From the NCBI GenBank assembly GCA_017569285.1, contig CP069419.1:2728001-2792000 (forward strand): DNA of 64,000 nucleotides. The letters are read 5' to 3'. Under the pieces are notes generated by a model. That model saw nothing but the letters and a program-made list of their open reading frames with translations. It was not told the origin of the DNA and did no database searches. A program made the position numbers and the translations under genes. The stretch comes from Clostridiales bacterium (GTDB taxonomy: Bacteria; Bacillota; Clostridia; Christensenellales; Aristaeellaceae). Positions 35,469-43,471 of this stretch are shown here, piece after piece. The first letter of the stretch is position 1; each line of letters begins with the position of its first letter.

Positions 35469-36149
35469 TCACTTTCTGCAGCAAAAGCAGCCGATCCCCT
35501 CGACCACTGTTACCTCAGCATTTTCGTACATTTGGGACAGCCTCTCCCGCAGGCTACTTTGCGTTTCATAAGGCGCGGTGAAAAAACCTTTCGGCTGATA
35601 GAGATGCCGGATGAACCAGTCTGTTCTTCTGCACTCGTCCCGGATGTAGAAGCATCCGCAGAAGGTACCGCCCTTTTTCAGCACCCGGAAGGTCTCCCTG
35701 TACGCCGCCTCCTTGTCCGGGAAGGCGTGAAAGCCGTTCAGGGACAGGACGATGTCAAAGGATTCGTCCGCAAAGGGGAGCGCCCCCACGTCGCCCTGGG
35801 TGAAAGTCACGTTGGCAATGCCAAGCCGCTTTGCTTTCTCCTGCGCTGCGGCCATCATGTCCGGGGAATAATCCAGGCAGGTGATAGCCGCCCTGGGCAG
35901 CGTCTGATAGACCGGCATGGTCAACACGCCTGTGCCTACCGGCACCTCCAGCAGCTTGCCTGAAAAGTCCTCCGGAATGCCGGAGAGTGCCTTCTCCAGG
36001 TAGGCTGCGTTCTTTTCTCCGTCCATGTTCCATACTATACGGCAGATGGCCTTCCCCAGCCATGTGGAATAGGTCATCATGCCGTCATAAAAGCTGGCCT
36101 GTCCGCCGGTGGTTTTGTAGGCATCCCTGATCTGATCTTTTCTGGACAT
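35469..36149 (-). CDS. Class I SAM-dependent methyltransferase
   Basis: Methyltransferase of 226 aa. Motif I LLEVPVGTGVLTMP is a variant of the usual GxGxG loop (V-P-V-G-T-G), the acidic CLDYSPDMM follows, and motif IV is LPFADESFDIVLSLNGFHAFPDK. Probably a UbiE/Methyltransf_11-type small-molecule enzyme. It is followed by a CRRTDWF region close to the end. AGGGGTAAAG precedes the ATG. Confidence 0.84.
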   Translation of the reverse strand: MSRKDQIRDAYKTTGGQASFYDGMMTYSTWLGKAICRIVWNMDGEKNAAYLEKALSGIPEDFSGKLLEVPVGTGVLTMPVYQTLPRAAITCLDYSPDMMAAAQEKAKRLGIANVTFTQGDVGALPFADESFDIVLSLNGFHAFPDKEAAYRETFRVLKKGGTFCGCFYIRDECRRTDWFIRHLYQPKGFFTAPYETQSSLRERLSQMYENAEVTVVEGIGCFCCRK

Positions 36150-36157
36150 GATGATCT

Positions 36158-36748
36158 TTACCCCTTTGCTTTTTCAAATTTGAAGCAGAAGTCCAGACCT
36201 GCGTAATTGCACCGTTTGACAGCCGTGAAGCCGCTCTTCAGGGCCTGCTGTTCAAACTCCTTCATCGTGAACAGCGGCTCCTCCGCGTGCTCCCAATGGA
36301 AGAGGGCGTCCGTCAGATGGACCCCTTTCCGCGTCAGGTCGTTGATGTACATCTCGCCGCCGGGTCTGAGAACACGGAAGGCTTCATCCAGGAATCGCCT
36401 CCAGCCCTCCACGTGGTGGAGGATCATAAAGTCTACGATCATGTCGAAGCTCCCGTCCGCAAACCGACTCAGATCGGCCGCGTCCCCCTGGACAAACCTT
36501 GCGTCCGGCAGCCCAAGCGCTTCCGCCTTTTCCAGCTGCTCCGGCATGATATCCATGCCGGTATAGCTTTTCGGATGGTCTTTGACGATCAGGGACGCGG
36601 AATAGCCGGACCCGCAGCCGACCTCCAGGATATCCTTCCCGGCGAAATCCATACCCCAGGCCTTAAAGCCGCTGATTTCCATGTGCTCGTTGATCCATTT
36701 GCGCCAGCCGGACTGCATGGCGTCGTATTCCTTGAGACTCAGTTTCAT
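36158..36748 (-). CDS. Class I SAM-dependent methyltransferase
   Basis: Methyltransferase of 196 aa with motif I ILEVGCGSGYSASLI, the acidic TGMDIMPEQL and motif IV SRFADGSFDMIVDFMILHHVE. It resembles Methyltransf_11 enzymes. AAGGAGG before the ATG. It lies nine bases before the next methyltransferase, so two adjacent enzymes could act in sequence on the same compound. Confidence 0.86.
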   Translation of the reverse strand: MKLSLKEYDAMQSGWRKWINEHMEISGFKAWGMDFAGKDILEVGCGSGYSASLIVKDHPKSYTGMDIMPEQLEKAEALGLPDARFVQGDAADLSRFADGSFDMIVDFMILHHVEGWRRFLDEAFRVLRPGGEMYINDLTRKGVHLTDALFHWEHAEEPLFTMKEFEQQALKSGFTAVKRCNYAGLDFCFKFEKAKG

Positions 36749-36761
36749 ATTCAGCGCCTCC

Positions 36762-37274
36762 TTATCTGAACAGCGTACAGATCCACGCCGCGAGGGCCGA
36801 AGCCGCCGGGAAAATGACCAGAAGCTTCAGCAGCTGGCTTTTCAGGTTGTACCCGTATTTCCGGCCATTGTATACGGGCGCCACCTCGGGATAATAATAC
36901 TGGAAGAAATGGAAACGGCACAGCAGAAACCAATCAAAGAAGGTCATGTCGTAGGCTTTGTAGATCGTAAAGATCAAAGCATAGCGCAGGAAGAACTGTA
37001 TAAAAGAAAAGCTTCTCCGAAAACCGTCCCAGACGGCAATCACACCCACGCCCAATATCATCAGGATACTGATGATCATCAGCGCCCATCCCATTGCCTT
37101 TGCGCCGCAGAATAATTCCTTATTACGGGGCTTCAGGAGCTCCAGGGCTTCCTTCGGGGCTGATGAGAAAAACCACTTGTTTGTGCCATCATATTGAACG
37201 AAAGCCACGGCAGATATCAGCAAGAGCGTGATTGCCGCGCAGAACACGATGGCCAAGAATACTGTCAACAGCAT
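36762..37274 (-). CDS. Small membrane protein of the five-member group
   Basis: Protein of 170 aa with four helices. The central loop AYDMTFFDWFLLCRFHFFQYY and the C-terminal LLKLLVIFPAASALAAWI match the other group members. Start ATG with GGAGG. No known family. It is next to an ATC-hydrolase homologue, as are several of its paralogues. Confidence 0.6.
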   Translation of the reverse strand: MLLTVFLAIVFCAAITLLLISAVAFVQYDGTNKWFFSSAPKEALELLKPRNKELFCGAKAMGWALMIISILMILGVGVIAVWDGFRRSFSFIQFFLRYALIFTIYKAYDMTFFDWFLLCRFHFFQYYYPEVAPVYNGRKYGYNLKSQLLKLLVIFPAASALAAWICTLFR

Positions 37275-37290
37275 GCTGTCCCTCCAATTC

Positions 37291-38004
37291 TTATTTTTTC
37301 ACGCTGACCAGCAGGCCGTTTTCCTTCTTCACCAGCTCGTACGCCTGCGCAATGGGATGACGGTCTCCCACGATGCAGTAATCGCAGCAGGGCGATTCGA
37401 CGCACGTCCCTTCCCGGATCAGGCAGGCGTGGAGCTTCTGCATGGCCAGATGGTCGCAGTTGCACATGACGGGCAGTACGTCCTCCATGTGATGGCGTTT
37501 GGCGAATTCCGCGTTGGGACATTGGGTAAAGCTGTAGCGGATCACGCCGTTTTCCCTGTCATAGGAGCAGGAACCCATCCGGAAGGAGCCGGGGAAGCGC
37601 CTGATCTCCTTGACCCGGATGTCGTTGGCCTTCTGAAAGATCCGGCTGGCCAGGCGGTTGTCCAGCCTGCGGTTGAGGTTGAAGACTTTGCCCAATGCAT
37701 CGAATGCTCCCATAAAGCAGTCAAAAATGTCCTGCTGCACTTCTTCCAGCTTTGGCTTGTCCGGAACGACTTTGTACCAGGCGAAGATCAGGACCGGGTC
37801 ATAGATGCTGACCTTGATCTTTGCGCCGGCCATGGGCGGCTCGTCCCGGAGAAACTCGCAGTACTGCAGCTGGATCTTCTCCCAGAGCTCTTTGCAGGCA
37901 GGATCGTCATACCAGCGATGCAGGAGCCGCAGAACGCATTTCTTCGACTTCCTTGTGTAGACCGCGTGCCGGGTGCGGTCGATGGGCAGGTCCTTTTCTT
38001 TCAC
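37291..38004 (-). CDS. L-2-amino-thiazoline-4-carboxylate hydrolase family protein
   Basis: Protein of 237 aa, a little longer than the others. Signature: FTQCPNAEFAK, LPVMCNCD, and CVESPCCDYCIVGD near the C-terminus. A GTG start at 38004 is chosen because AGAGGTGG lies six bases upstream; the ATG at 38184 lies inside the neighbouring gene. Closest to 16909-17544 by the ending (CCDYCIVGD versus CDYWIVGD). Confidence 0.82.
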   Translation of the reverse strand: MKEKDLPIDRTRHAVYTRKSKKCVLRLLHRWYDDPACKELWEKIQLQYCEFLRDEPPMAGAKIKVSIYDPVLIFAWYKVVPDKPKLEEVQQDIFDCFMGAFDALGKVFNLNRRLDNRLASRIFQKANDIRVKEIRRFPGSFRMGSCSYDRENGVIRYSFTQCPNAEFAKRHHMEDVLPVMCNCDHLAMQKLHACLIREGTCVESPCCDYCIVGDRHPIAQAYELVKKENGLLVSVKK

Positions 38005-38014
38005 TGTGCCACCT

Positions 38015-38614
38015 CTATTTCTTTTCCGGATCGAACCGCAGACGATAGTCGCAGCATTCCGCGCCCTCCGATACCGCCGTGGTGCGCTCGTAGCGAATGC
38101 GGTGAAAGCCCTGCATATAGGCTTTGTCCATACGGCAGATGCACAGCACGGCTTTCTCATTGCCCAATTTCCTGGCCAGCTCATGATACGGGCAGGAGAG
38201 AATATCCACCCCGAACATCTCAGGCGGTTCGGATACGATCCGGCGCTGATAGCCGAGGTTTTCTCCGCTCATGCGATCCATAATGCTGTCCACATGCCGC
38301 CAGATCAGCCCGGAAACGCCCGGAACGCTGGTGATGCAGTGTACAATCCCGGCAAAACGTCTGCCCATGGCGTCGCCGTAGGCATTGAGCAGATCCACCG
38401 CATCCGCCCCGGAGGCGGTCAACGCGCGGTACAGCGCGACTGCGGGCAGAACCATCGCGCCTTTGTGCTTTTTCAAGGCCGCGTTGCCTGACAGCATCGA
38501 CTGATATTCCTTACCTGCGTCATCCCAGATGGTATTTGCCTGCGCTCTTCCAAGTGCCATGACAAGGCGCCTGCGAAACCCCCGGTAGAACCATTGCCTG
38601 TTTAATGGATTCAT
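38015..38614 (-). CDS. L-2-amino-thiazoline-4-carboxylate hydrolase family protein
   Basis: Protein of 199 aa, starting MNPLNRQWFYRGFRRRL with AGGAAAGGAC upstream. The signature is present as LSCPYHELAR, LCICRMD and AECCDYRL. Two ATC-hydrolase homologues stand side by side, which suggests tandem duplication or a heteromer. It follows the reductase gene with an 85-bp gap, the largest in the operon. Confidence 0.8.
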   Translation of the reverse strand: MNPLNRQWFYRGFRRRLVMALGRAQANTIWDDAGKEYQSMLSGNAALKKHKGAMVLPAVALYRALTASGADAVDLLNAYGDAMGRRFAGIVHCITSVPGVSGLIWRHVDSIMDRMSGENLGYQRRIVSEPPEMFGVDILSCPYHELARKLGNEKAVLCICRMDKAYMQGFHRIRYERTTAVSEGAECCDYRLRFDPEKK

Positions 38615-38699
38615 GACATCCGTCCTTTCCTGAGCAGCCGGATCCATTTCCGTTGCCTGTGGGCGCAGAACGCCTTTGCCCACAGCCAGACGAACACAA

Positions 38700-39698
38700 T
38701 CATTTCATGCTTCCCCTGGCGTACTGTTTCCGGATCGCGTCCCAGCCCGGCATCTGTGCTTTTAGCTCCCGCCAGTTTGGCATGGGGAATTCCGGCCTGC
38801 GGGCAAGTACCTTCTCGAACTCCTCATCCAGCATCTCCATCTCCTCAAAGGCGTTCCGACAATGCTCACAGGCGATGAGATCCCCTGCGGTTTTCCACTT
38901 GGCCATGCCAAAGTAGAGAAACTGCATGACTGTGCCTTTGATTCCGGGGGCGTAGTATTGATCGTCGCCCTCCGGCAGAATTGGGATGCCCTGCGCCTTC
39001 AGCATCGTGTACGCCTCCCGGGAGGCCATGCGCATGAGCCTTCGCTGTTTCCCAGTGGAGCCTGTCAGATCCCCGTTGCAGGCATAGGCCAGATAGCAGA
39101 TGGGAAGCACCGCCGCCAGATGGCAGATAAGATAGGCTTCCATATCCGGCTGCCAGTTGAGCCTGTAGCCGCTGCCGTTGAACATTGTTTCCAGCTTCGC
39201 CTTTGTACCGCTGCCCGGCAGGCTGTGCAGCCCGCCGATATCCATGGCGCCGACGCCGGCCCGTTCGCAGATCAGCATACCTTTTTCATGATCCCGTTTG
39301 CCCGCAGTGGCCTGAAAGCCGAACAGCACCTGCTTTTCGCACACCGAATGATCCAGAATTGCCTGCTGCATATCGGCGTGACGCATGTTGTTGCCTACCA
39401 GCACAATAATCGGAGCATGAATGGCCGCCAGCGGTTCAAGGATCGCCGGCATTTTGTTGTACGGCATGACGGCGAATACTGCGTCATAGGCTTTTTCCTC
39501 TTCAATGCCGCCGATCACCCTCGGGTGATCCAGCGTGGTCTTCCGCTGAAGATGATGGCGGATCCTCAACCCGTTCTGCTGAAGCTGCTCTTTCCATGGA
39601 CCGCGAGCCAGCAGTGTCACATCATTTCCGACCGCGCAAAGGACGTGCGCCAGATAACAACCGATCACGCCGGAACCGTAAACCAGTACTTTCATCAT
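38700..39698 (-). CDS. Ketopantoate-reductase-family (ApbA/PanE) dehydrogenase
   Basis: NAD(P)H-dependent reductase of 332 aa. The N-terminal Rossmann nucleotide site is VLVYGSGVIGCYLA; the second domain is helical, as in 2-dehydropantoate 2-reductases. The C-terminus is longer than in PanE and resembles the extended group. In a pathway of unknown substrate it would reduce a keto acid or imine. Opine-like chemistry is possible but cannot be told from sequence. The two ATGs at the start follow GGTAAAAG, a weak ribosome site. Confidence 0.82.
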   Translation of the reverse strand: MMKVLVYGSGVIGCYLAHVLCAVGNDVTLLARGPWKEQLQQNGLRIRHHLQRKTTLDHPRVIGGIEEEKAYDAVFAVMPYNKMPAILEPLAAIHAPIIVLVGNNMRHADMQQAILDHSVCEKQVLFGFQATAGKRDHEKGMLICERAGVGAMDIGGLHSLPGSGTKAKLETMFNGSGYRLNWQPDMEAYLICHLAAVLPICYLAYACNGDLTGSTGKQRRLMRMASREAYTMLKAQGIPILPEGDDQYYAPGIKGTVMQFLYFGMAKWKTAGDLIACEHCRNAFEEMEMLDEEFEKVLARRPEFPMPNWRELKAQMPGWDAIRKQYARGSMK

Positions 39699-39701
39699 CT
39701 T

Positions 39702-40208
39702 TTACCTCACCAGCACGATCAGCCATCCAACCAACGCCGCGGGGATCAGCGCAAAGAGGGTGCCCGGGAAGAGCATTCCTTTTACATGAAACCACTTCTG
39801 ATGATAGGCCCTGTCCATATGTTCCGTGCCTTCCAGGCGGAACATGGGCAGATTGGCAAACAACACCCAATCCAGAAAACAGGTGTCATACACGCCTATC
39901 CAGGCCATCAACCCGAAGGTCAGCCAGAATCCCTGCCAGAAGGTGGCGGCTCCGGCAATCGCTGCGCACACAAACAGGATCCCTGTAAAAATCAGCACCC
40001 CCAGTGATTTCGTTAGCAGCACGTTTTTGGATTGATAGCTCACATCCACCCGCGTATGTGTCTTGAAATACTCCTCCTGGATGTCCGGCGGGTAATTGTG
40101 GATACTGGCCGGACTGTATTTTCTGTCACCGCGGTAATAAGCAAAAATGATAGCTGTAAACAAGGCAGCGAAAGCAGCGGCTTCCAAAGCGATGACCCAC
40201 CAAAGCAT
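39702..40208 (-). CDS. Small membrane protein of the five-member group
   Basis: Protein of 168 aa with four helices. Central loop VYDTCFLDWVLFANLPMF and a C-terminal WFHVKGMLFPGTLFALIPA region. It keeps the aromatic plus D-W motif of the group (FDWLF, FFDWF, LDWVL). AGGAG precedes the ATG. No known family. Confidence 0.6.
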   Translation of the reverse strand: MLWWVIALEAAAFAALFTAIIFAYYRGDRKYSPASIHNYPPDIQEEYFKTHTRVDVSYQSKNVLLTKSLGVLIFTGILFVCAAIAGAATFWQGFWLTFGLMAWIGVYDTCFLDWVLFANLPMFRLEGTEHMDRAYHQKWFHVKGMLFPGTLFALIPAALVGWLIVLVR

Positions 40209-40224
40209 GTTGATCGATCTCCTC

Positions 40225-40728
40225 TCAGATGTTGTGGGGCGGCCAGGGGATACAGCGGTTCACCCGCTTCATATAGTCGGCATAGTCCTGCCCGTACAGA
40301 TTGAGCAGCCATTTCTCTTCCGTAAGCTTCAGGGCAACCGTCAGGATGACCCAGTTGATAGGAATGGTTAGCAGGCTCCAGGTATTGTGCCACTGGAGGC
40401 AGATGCCGGCAAACAGTATCCACCAGCCGCTGTACATGGGATTGCGCACCCAGGCATAGATGCCGCCGGTCTGCAGCCGGTTCTCGGCGATGCTTGCGTC
40501 CATGTCCGATCGCAGCGCGCCAATGAACCAGACAGCTAGCCCTGAGATGATCAACAGCACACCGGCGATCCGGCAGAGCAGCGCCCATGGGCCCTCCAGA
40601 ATACCTGTTTTCCAGACATATGCGGACAGTATGATCCCTATGGCGGTAACTGCGCCCATTGCGAACACGATCATCGGGCCGATGCCATACAGGGGCAGCT
40701 TTTGCCCTTTCTTCACATAGTTCTTCAT
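40225..40728 (-). CDS. Isoprenylcysteine carboxyl methyltransferase-like membrane protein
   Basis: Membrane methyltransferase of 167 aa. After three N-terminal helices comes the ICMT/PEMT-type SAM region GGIYAWVRNPMYSGWW, and a C-terminal EEKWLLNLYGQDYADYMKRVNRCIPW segment typical of the isoprenylcysteine carboxyl methyltransferase family. It would methylate a lipophilic or carboxylate-bearing substrate at the membrane. The last codons overlap the next gene by four bases. One more methyltransferase beside seven class I genes. Confidence 0.85.
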   Translation of the reverse strand: MKNYVKKGQKLPLYGIGPMIVFAMGAVTAIGIILSAYVWKTGILEGPWALLCRIAGVLLIISGLAVWFIGALRSDMDASIAENRLQTGGIYAWVRNPMYSGWWILFAGICLQWHNTWSLLTIPINWVILTVALKLTEEKWLLNLYGQDYADYMKRVNRCIPWPPHNI

Positions 40729-41492
40729 ACCGGCGTCACCATAAACTCATCAATCGCCTTCAGCACAGGGACCGTGTATCGCTCCCCGCCAAAGAGCCAT
40801 TGTTCATGCTGCATATCGAATTCCCGGATTTCCGGATCGCGGAAGTACTTCCTGTAGCGTTTCAAATATTTCTCGCCCATCTTATTGGCATAGATGAAGT
40901 GGACCAAAGTGTGTTCCACATGGATGTCGTCTTCAAGATGGGTGAGCAGATCCGTGTAGTACTCGTTCCGGATGGATTCGGGCTTGAATTTTGAGAAGCA
41001 GCCCATGAACCTGTCAGCCGTTTCATCGCTCATCTCAAAGAATGACTTGAGCTTTTCCCGGGTCTTTGCCTGCTTCTTTTCGCTGCTGGTGAAACTGGTC
41101 AGCAGCGGCACCACAAGCTTCGACTGCAGCCAGGCGCTTAACTTTCCGCTCTGGTCGAGGTCGGGACTGCCGAAGATGCCGTGATCGATATGCACCTTCT
41201 GCCGCATGATCAGCTGTCCCACGAAGGTGCTGCCCAAAGATGAGCCGAGCGCGCCGTTCAGCTTCCCGCCGAAGTGTTCCTGAATATACCACTCGATCCT
41301 CTCCGTCACCGTGATCATATCCGGGAAGACTGCGTCACTTCCGTCAAAGCCGTCGTAGTTGACGCAGATCAGGTGATACTTTTTCCCAAGCCTGTCCAGT
41401 ACTGTGGCGAAATTCGTCTGATAATCGCAGGCGGTACCCGGAAGGAGCATTAGTGTCTTGCCTGACAGATTGCCCATCTCATCAAACTGCAT
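40725..41492 (-). CDS. Alpha/beta hydrolase
   Basis: Hydrolase of 255 aa. Nucleophile elbow GSSLGSTFVG, oxyanion LLPGTACDYQTN, and no obvious C-terminal histidine motif except MQHEQWLFGG. It resembles 9262-10062 in length and N-terminal layout. It overlaps the ICMT-like gene by four bases, so their products probably act together. Confidence 0.78.
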   Translation of the reverse strand: MQFDEMGNLSGKTLMLLPGTACDYQTNFATVLDRLGKKYHLICVNYDGFDGSDAVFPDMITVTERIEWYIQEHFGGKLNGALGSSLGSTFVGQLIMRQKVHIDHGIFGSPDLDQSGKLSAWLQSKLVVPLLTSFTSSEKKQAKTREKLKSFFEMSDETADRFMGCFSKFKPESIRNEYYTDLLTHLEDDIHVEHTLVHFIYANKMGEKYLKRYRKYFRDPEIREFDMQHEQWLFGGERYTVPVLKAIDEFMVTPV

Positions 41493-41495
41493 GGT

Positions 41496-42185
41496 TTATT
41501 TCTCCTTTGCCTTTTTCATCGTGGCCAGCAGTCCGCCGAACATCCACAGGTTTCCGATGCTGATCCAGCCTGCTGTCAGGGCGTTGCGAAGCGGCGCCTC
41601 CGGGAAGAACTTCAGCAGCATGGTCAGCGCCATGCCCACCGCCGGACAGAAAATCCAGCACCACTTGGGATAAGGTGTCAGCCCTTTGGAAAAGGCGGCG
41701 ATGTGGGCGATCTGATGCACCAGCCAGAAAATGAAGAACAGGATCATGCTGGGCAGCAGGAAATACAGGCCGAAGCGGACGGTGGCGTCCAAGGCCGTCT
41801 CCGAGTTGGCTGCCATCATGTACTTGTAAAAGAACACGCTGGCCAGGCAGGGAACGTGCACGCCGCAGCCGCCGAAGGCCAGGACGCCCAGGATGCCGCT
41901 GCGGTACAGGTGCGCCATGCGGGAGGAATACGGCACAATCAGCCGGTACACGGCGAAAGAACACAGCGCTTCCAGCGGGATCCCGATCAGCCCCAGCAGC
42001 GAGGACCAGAAGATCCGGCCGTCGGACAGGTTCAGATAGGCGGAAAGAAAGCCCTCCAGGCCTTGCTTTGCCGCGTCATGCATCCCCCAGCCCAGCAGCA
42101 TGTCGCCTGCCAGGACCATCAAGCTAGCAGCGATGCCGATCTTCATCAGATGGGCGATTCTGGGCCAGTCCGGCTCCTTATTCAT
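41496..42185 (-). CDS. DUF6796-like membrane protein
   Basis: Membrane protein of 229 aa with about seven helices. IASLMVLAGDMLLGWGM and VPYSSRMAHLYRSGILG are prominent. The overall layout matches the 34275-34937 copy. It overlaps the HSL-type hydrolase gene by eight bases, and the two are probably translated together. Confidence 0.68.
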   Translation of the reverse strand: MNKEPDWPRIAHLMKIGIAASLMVLAGDMLLGWGMHDAAKQGLEGFLSAYLNLSDGRIFWSSLLGLIGIPLEALCSFAVYRLIVPYSSRMAHLYRSGILGVLAFGGCGVHVPCLASVFFYKYMMAANSETALDATVRFGLYFLLPSMILFFIFWLVHQIAHIAAFSKGLTPYPKWCWIFCPAVGMALTMLLKFFPEAPLRNALTAGWISIGNLWMFGGLLATMKKAKEK

Positions 42186-43098
42186 TCAACGTCGCCTCCT
42201 TCATCAGCCGCACCATCAGATCCCAGCCCTCTTTGGCCTCTTTCACGATCGGAAAGACAGGATAGCAGTGGAACATCCCATCGCCGACGATCATCTGATA
42301 ATCCACGCCGTATTTCTTCATAGCCGCCTCAAAGGACGGCGCGCAGGCGTACAGCGTCTCATCGGAACCATAGATGAAGGTCACGCGGGGACAGTTTGTA
42401 AAATCGCCCCGCTGCAGCCAGAGCATGTAGTCTGGCACACTGTCGTCCCCGTGGCGCATGACCTCCACAGCGGCTTTCATATATTGGGCCGGGATGGCGA
42501 CGTCCTTTTGATCCAATTCCAGCATCCGCTGCCATTCCTCCTCGGTATCCACACAGGTTCCCGGAGAGATGGCCATGATATATCCCGGCAAGGGCGTATC
42601 CGGATGCCCGTCATTGATGTATGGCACCATACCCAGCGCCAGATTCCCGCCGGACGATGTGCCCAGAACGGAGATGCGCTCCGGAGCATAATCCCTGAGC
42701 ATCACTTTGTAAGTCTCATGGATCATCTCATAGGCTTTGGTCAGCGGATAATCCGTGCAAAGCGGATAATAGGGAATGAACAGATCGAGCCCTGTTTCCC
42801 TTGCAAACCGCAGCGCCTTTTTAACAGACGCAGGTCTTGGCGCGCTGATCATGCCGCCGCCGATCAGGAACAGATTCGCCCTGTCCGTATGCTCCCTGTG
42901 AATCAGCTTCAGCACTGGAAAACCCATGACGTCAATTCGGCTGATTTCAAAAGCATCATCCTTCAAAGCCGGGATGCGGTTCTTCGCGTTCTGCTTCCTC
43001 CGGTTTTCCAGCAGCTCTTCCGTCGTGGCGCTGAGCCAACGCTTTTTGAGTCCCGCCGCTACGACAAGCTTTTTCAGGACCTCATACTTGACAGACAT
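42178..43098 (-). CDS. Alpha/beta hydrolase, HSL family (first gene of the 25-gene operon)
   Basis: Esterase-like protein of 306 aa: HSL-type oxyanion region LIGGGMISAP, nucleophile elbow GTSSGGNLAL, and a C-terminal DGMFHCYPVF with the histidine. It is the counterpart of 11006-11935. The ATG at 43098 has GAGGTGAT upstream; the open frame extends to 43122 but would overlap the operator at 43115-43130. As the first gene it marks the start of the leftward operon. Confidence 0.85.
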   Translation of the reverse strand: MSVKYEVLKKLVVAAGLKKRWLSATTEELLENRRKQNAKNRIPALKDDAFEISRIDVMGFPVLKLIHREHTDRANLFLIGGGMISAPRPASVKKALRFARETGLDLFIPYYPLCTDYPLTKAYEMIHETYKVMLRDYAPERISVLGTSSGGNLALGMVPYINDGHPDTPLPGYIMAISPGTCVDTEEEWQRMLELDQKDVAIPAQYMKAAVEVMRHGDDSVPDYMLWLQRGDFTNCPRVTFIYGSDETLYACAPSFEAAMKKYGVDYQMIVGDGMFHCYPVFPIVKEAKEGWDLMVRLMKEATLNE

Positions 43099-43114
43099 TC
43101 GTATCACCTCGCAT

Positions 43115-43130
43115 GTTAGCATGTGCTAAC
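43115..43130. promoter_or_regulatory. GTTAG-N6-CTAAC palindrome upstream of the 25-gene operon
   Basis: GTTAG-CATGTG-CTAAC lies 17-32 bases before the first gene of the leftward operon. It is in the expected 5' leader. I could not pick a confident -35/-10 pair for this operon, though a promoter with a start near 43131 is plausible. Confidence 0.65.
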
Positions 43131-43169
43131 TCATCAACAAAAATAAATGCACGATACGTGCTTATCTGT

Positions 43170-43379
43170 TTATTTCTGCCTGCTTCTTCTCTCTGACATT
43201 TCTTTTGGCTTAGGCCCGGATCTGTGCTTTTCTGGTTTGACTGCGCTTTCCGGAATCGCCCAGGATCTGCCCAGCCGCTCTGCGCCTGGAATTCTTCCAT
43301 CCAATGCGTACTGATTCACCCAGCGCACAGAGATACCCCAGCGCTTTGCAATTTCCTGTACAGAGCAATAGCCTTTCAC
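43170..43379 (-). CDS. Small helix-turn-helix DNA-binding protein
   Basis: Protein of 69 aa: YCSVQEIAKRWGISVRWVNQYALDGRIPGAERLGRSW is an excisionase/MerR-like winged helix-turn-helix, followed by a basic C-terminal tail. The GTG start at 43379 has CGAGGTG five bases upstream; an ATG six codons earlier is an alternative. Its promoter carries the palindrome at 43425, so it may be controlled with, or regulate, the neighbouring operons. Confidence 0.75.
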   Translation of the reverse strand: MKGYCSVQEIAKRWGISVRWVNQYALDGRIPGAERLGRSWAIPESAVKPEKHRSGPKPKEMSERRSRQK

Positions 43380-43424
43380 AACAACACCTCGTATCATGGG
43401 TTCTCGACACCAGGAGGCAGCGTT

Positions 43425-43471
43425 GTTAGCCGCCTCTAACTATATTATATTCCATTTTTCGCAGAAGACAA
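43425..43471 (-). promoter_or_regulatory. Promoter with GTTAG-N6-CTAAC operator for the HTH gene
   Basis: On the minus strand TTGTCT (43471-43466), a 16-bp spacer and TATAAT (43449-43444) are followed within three bases by the palindrome GTTAG-AGGCGG-CTAAC (43440-43425). This is the same layout as the DUF3793-operon promoter: operator straight after the -10. Confidence 0.78.

Noticed and set aside
26030-43098. Idea of a complete siderophore biosynthesis cluster
   Set aside because: No NRPS, PKS, NIS synthetase or nicotianamine-synthase-like gene is visible. Processing or uptake of a compound fits better than synthesis.
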